Source: Patescibacteria group bacterium
GTDB taxonomy: Bacteria > Patescibacteriota > Microgenomatia > UBA1406 > GWC2-37-13
Direction of reading: 5' to 3'
DNA: 64,000 nt
Assembly: GCA_026415975.1 (NCBI GenBank)
Contig: JAOAFZ010000004.1
Location: 1-64,000 of the forward strand
Both the position numbers and the translations under genes were made by a program. Below the pieces are notes generated by a model. The model worked only from the letters and a program-made list of their open reading frames with translations. It was not told the DNA's origin and made no database searches. Below, in pieces: positions 62,017-64,000 of the stretch. Each line of letters starts with the position of its first letter. Position 1 is the first letter of the stretch.

Positions 62017-62959
62017 TCCGGAGCGGAGTAAATCGGTAATATTCTGTCAGGCGCAAACCAAAATAGCGCCCGATGAGGATATTCGCCGGTATCAGCAGGA
62101 ACACCAGCTCGGGGTAGAGCAATACAGTACGCTGGAAAACCTCATTTGTCAGGATTAGATAACCGATAGTTCCTAATGCCACGGTGATTCCCGTAATTAT
62201 AAATGTTTCCTTGAGCGTTCGCTCCAGTTGCAACTCAACCACGCGCTCGCTTAATAGAATCAGGAGGAGTATCGGAAAGATAGAAAGCTGTTTAACGACC
62301 AGTATTCCTGCCTGGGCGCTCATCATCAAGGTAAGAAAAATGACAAGTGAAACCATAAACATCGAAAGGGCAACTTTGGGAAGTTGCATAATTCGTACCC
62401 GCTTAAGTATTAGTTTCGCTATAGTTGCCGCAATGATAATCGCGGAAAGTAAAATCAACCCGGCCGTAACTCCGGTGGAAACCAGCGTGATCGACAAAGC
62501 AATAGGCACATAGAGCCCCAGTGTGGGGAGCCCGACCACATGCCTGACAAAGGCCACGAGGGTAGCAAGGAGCGGTAACAGCAGAACCAGGTAGATGGTA
62601 TTTGCCGGTACTCCTACCTTAAACGCATGCTGAACACCATAGGCAAAAAAGTTGCTGAGATTGACATTCTTCACTGGACGTTGTTCAAAGAGCAGGGTGA
62701 TCTCGTCGCGGGCTGCCGGAGGTTCCGGACGGGTAACATCTCCTTTCTGGATTTTTTCGATTTCCTCCTGTATTCGCGCGGCCGCAGATGCCTCTGCTTC
62801 CCTGGTTGCAAGTTCTGGGGTATCAGTAGCCTCCTTCACAATTTGTTCTTCGATTGTCGTCTGCGATTCCAACTCAGGAATAAACTCCTGAGCGAAAATA
62901 CCATGGGGAATCATCGCGACCAGAGCAGCACAAACGAACGATAGGAATACCTTTTTCAT
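62003..62959 (-). CDS. 7TM protein of the inactive-transglutaminase/UUP1 class
   Basis: 318 residues: signal peptide (KKVFLSFVCAALVAMIPHGIFA), an acidic coiled-coil outer stretch (about 25-90), then seven hydrophobic helices beginning TIYLVLLLPLLATLVAFVRHVVGLPTLGLYVPIALSITLVSTGVTAGLILLSAI. The GLPTLGLYVPIALS and ILIGRYFGLRL blocks match the 7TM module that accompanies RimK-like ligases in other bacteria. The usual N-terminal transglutaminase-like domain is absent. TATAAT ends 6 bases before the ATG. Role: probable membrane anchor or sensor for peptide modification by the overlapping ligase. Confidence 0.78.
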   Translation of the reverse strand: MKKVFLSFVCAALVAMIPHGIFAQEFIPELESQTTIEEQIVKEATDTPELATREAEASAAARIQEEIEKIQKGDVTRPEPPAARDEITLLFEQRPVKNVNLSNFFAYGVQHAFKVGVPANTIYLVLLLPLLATLVAFVRHVVGLPTLGLYVPIALSITLVSTGVTAGLILLSAIIIAATIAKLILKRVRIMQLPKVALSMFMVSLVIFLTLMMSAQAGILVVKQLSIFPILLLILLSERVVELQLERTLKETFIITGITVALGTIGYLILTNEVFQRTVLLYPELVFLLIPANILIGRYFGLRLTEYYRFTPLRNAGK

Positions 62960-62996
62960 GTGTATATTATATCAAACGATATTACAGTAATTCAGC

Positions 62997-63791
62997 TCAT
63001 TCAGAATATCCATATTGCACAAGAGACTTCCGGAAGACAAGCCGGCCCTCCGTTTCTTCCACAAGACGGTACCCGTCGCGATCGTATGCGCGGACTACCG
63101 CCAGATCCATACCCTGTGTTTCAGCAAGATACTGGATCATGCTGCCGCGTCCCCGTTTGGCAAAGAGGCCGTAATTGAAGATCTTCCCCTCTTTTTCTTG
63201 GGTAAAAACCACCTCGGTTACCGGGATAGTAAGAAGTTTCCGGTCTATGGCATTGGCGCACTCATCTGAAGCGAGGTTCAGAAGTATTGTATGGCCATTC
63301 TGCTTAGCTGTCTCGTTTAGTGCCTTCGTAATGTCGTGACGCCAAAACGCATACAGATTTGCGGCTGTACCGATTGTCAACGGTGTTTTCATTTCCAGGC
63401 GATACGGCTGTATCAGATCGTACGGGCGGAGCAGGCCGTAGAGGCCAGAAAGTATACGGAGTGAGTTCTGGAGGTATTTCTGTTGTGGCTCCGTATAGTG
63501 GTGAGCCCTCAATTGCCGGTAGATATCACCACTATAGGCAAGTATGGCTGGACGGGAGTTGGCCGGAGTGTGTCTGGGGATGAAAGTTGCGTACTGCGCT
63601 GCGTTCACGGCGGCAAGCTTGTCGCTGAGGTGCATAAGGGCTCCGAGTTTTTCCGGACTGTAAGAGCGCAGTATCGCAGCTATCTCGCAGGCTTTCCGGA
63701 TGAAAGCCGGTTCGGTAACCGGTATATTGACCGCTGCCCTCCAGTCAGAGCTGAAATCAAGCGTTTTGGCAGGTGAAGTTACGATCAGCAT
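62997..63791 (-). CDS. yaaA: YaaA (DUF328) peroxide-stress protein
   Basis: 264 residues from ATG 63791. MLIVTSPAKTLDF is the near-invariant family start, and AILAYSGDIYRQLRA, LRILSGLYGLLRPYDLIQPYRLEM, LNLASDEC and GLFAKRGRGSMIQYL complete it. YaaA limits free iron under peroxide stress in E. coli and has a DNA-binding fold. The shorter start is preferred to 63800 since TATAAT ends 7 bases upstream and homologues start here. Confidence 0.93.
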   Translation of the reverse strand: MLIVTSPAKTLDFSSDWRAAVNIPVTEPAFIRKACEIAAILRSYSPEKLGALMHLSDKLAAVNAAQYATFIPRHTPANSRPAILAYSGDIYRQLRAHHYTEPQQKYLQNSLRILSGLYGLLRPYDLIQPYRLEMKTPLTIGTAANLYAFWRHDITKALNETAKQNGHTILLNLASDECANAIDRKLLTIPVTEVVFTQEKEGKIFNYGLFAKRGRGSMIQYLAETQGMDLAVVRAYDRDGYRLVEETEGRLVFRKSLVQYGYSE

Positions 63792-63830
63792 ATAGGCCAT
63801 TATACTATCCTGTTCTGGTACTATATCCCC

Positions 63831-64000
63831 ATGACAATTCCATCAACGCCGGTGCGCCACGCGTTTATCGATATTCTGCGTGGTATCAGTATGATTGCCG
63901 TCCTGAGCATTCATGCAATGGCAAATTACCTGGGAGATCCGTTTGTGCTACGAATATGGGATTTACAGCAGTTTGCAGTTCAGATCTTTGTATTTTGTTC
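63831..64000 (+). CDS. Acyltransferase-3 family membrane protein (N-terminal part)
   Basis: The gene runs off the window. Visible are 56 residues: FIDILRGISMIAVLSIHAMANYL and WDLQQFAVQIFVFC. The R-G-ϕ-ϕ-ϕ-ϕ-x-V-ϕ-x-x-H pattern is the start of OafA/YrhL-type acyltransferases that acetylate surface glycans or peptidoglycan, with the histidine kept. TACTAT ends 6 bases before the ATG. Divergent from yaaA with 39 bases between start codons. Confidence 0.72.
   Translation, partial: MTIPSTPVRHAFIDILRGISMIAVLSIHAMANYLGDPFVLRIWDLQQFAVQIFVFC

Noticed and set aside
1-64000. CRISPR array
   Set aside because: No series of short, regularly spaced direct repeats was found on reading, and no cas gene.

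Overview
The window looks like a chromosome segment of a bacterium with a small genome, most likely a member of the Candidate Phyla Radiation (Patescibacteria). This is inferred from several things: very short gaps between genes, many membrane-anchored proteins of unknown function, a C-terminal surface-protein fold common in these genomes, the style of serine recombinase, and the near absence of Shine-Dalgarno leaders. About twenty genes have a -10 box (TATAAT, TATACT or similar) ending only 5 to 7 bases before the start codon, so most mRNAs appear leaderless. TGA is used as a normal stop, so this is not a UGA-recoding lineage.

Layout. 0.1-2.5 kb: one-protein oxidative pentose phosphate pathway (zwf-gnd fusion). 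2.5-4.2 kb: surface protein and an RskA-like membrane protein. 4.3-7.8 kb: nucleotide cluster (phosphoribosyltransferase-guanylate kinase fusion behind a hairpin leader, nucleoside hydrolase, HisA-like isomerase). 7.8-16.8 kb: membrane-anchored extracytoplasmic proteins, a class IV aminotransferase, an RNA-methylase-like protein, and a damage locus (Y-family polymerase operon behind two LexA-like boxes, beside a broken YedK/HMCES gene). 16.9-22.4 kb: an AT-richer foreign island. 22.4-27.8 kb: tmRNA, a GH19 endolysin-like protein, smpB, SPFH/NfeD. 27.9-36.3 kb: O-antigen ligase-like protein, MtrA-like/thymidylate synthase protein, tRNA-Gln, Mur ligase, CPBP protease, DEAD-box helicase, reductase. 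36.4-42.3 kb: a large unknown membrane protein, DsbA-like protein, glycolipid glycosyltransferase, AI-2E-family permease. 42.3-47.4 kb: small enzymes mixed with broken gene remnants. 47.4-64 kb: regulators, a penicillin-binding protein, HtrA-like protease, mutL, glycosyltransferase, mutS, a 7TM/ATP-grasp-retropepsin/DUF1704 peptide-modification cluster, yaaA, and the start of an acyltransferase.

The most striking region is the island. A cobalamin riboswitch ending in a terminator hairpin lies in front of a class I ribonucleotide reductase operon in which NrdB, not NrdA, carries the ATP-cone. The operon sits between 188-bp inverted repeats, next to a serine recombinase gene whose 3' end is copied in inverted orientation against the 3' end of ssrA. 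Both nrd genes and the recombinase are interrupted by frameshifts and in-frame stops although the protein sequence between the lesions is well preserved. A second system worth attention is the 7TM / ATP-grasp-retropepsin / DUF1704 cluster at 59.7-63.0 kb.

Several genes bear on nucleotide supply (pentose pathway, PRTase-kinase, nucleoside hydrolase, deoxyribosyltransferase-like protein, thymidylate synthase, the damaged reductase), which suggests a salvage-based life. Cell-envelope genes (penicillin-binding protein, Mur ligase, endolysin, glycosyltransferases, DsbA) indicate a peptidoglycan wall with decorated surface.
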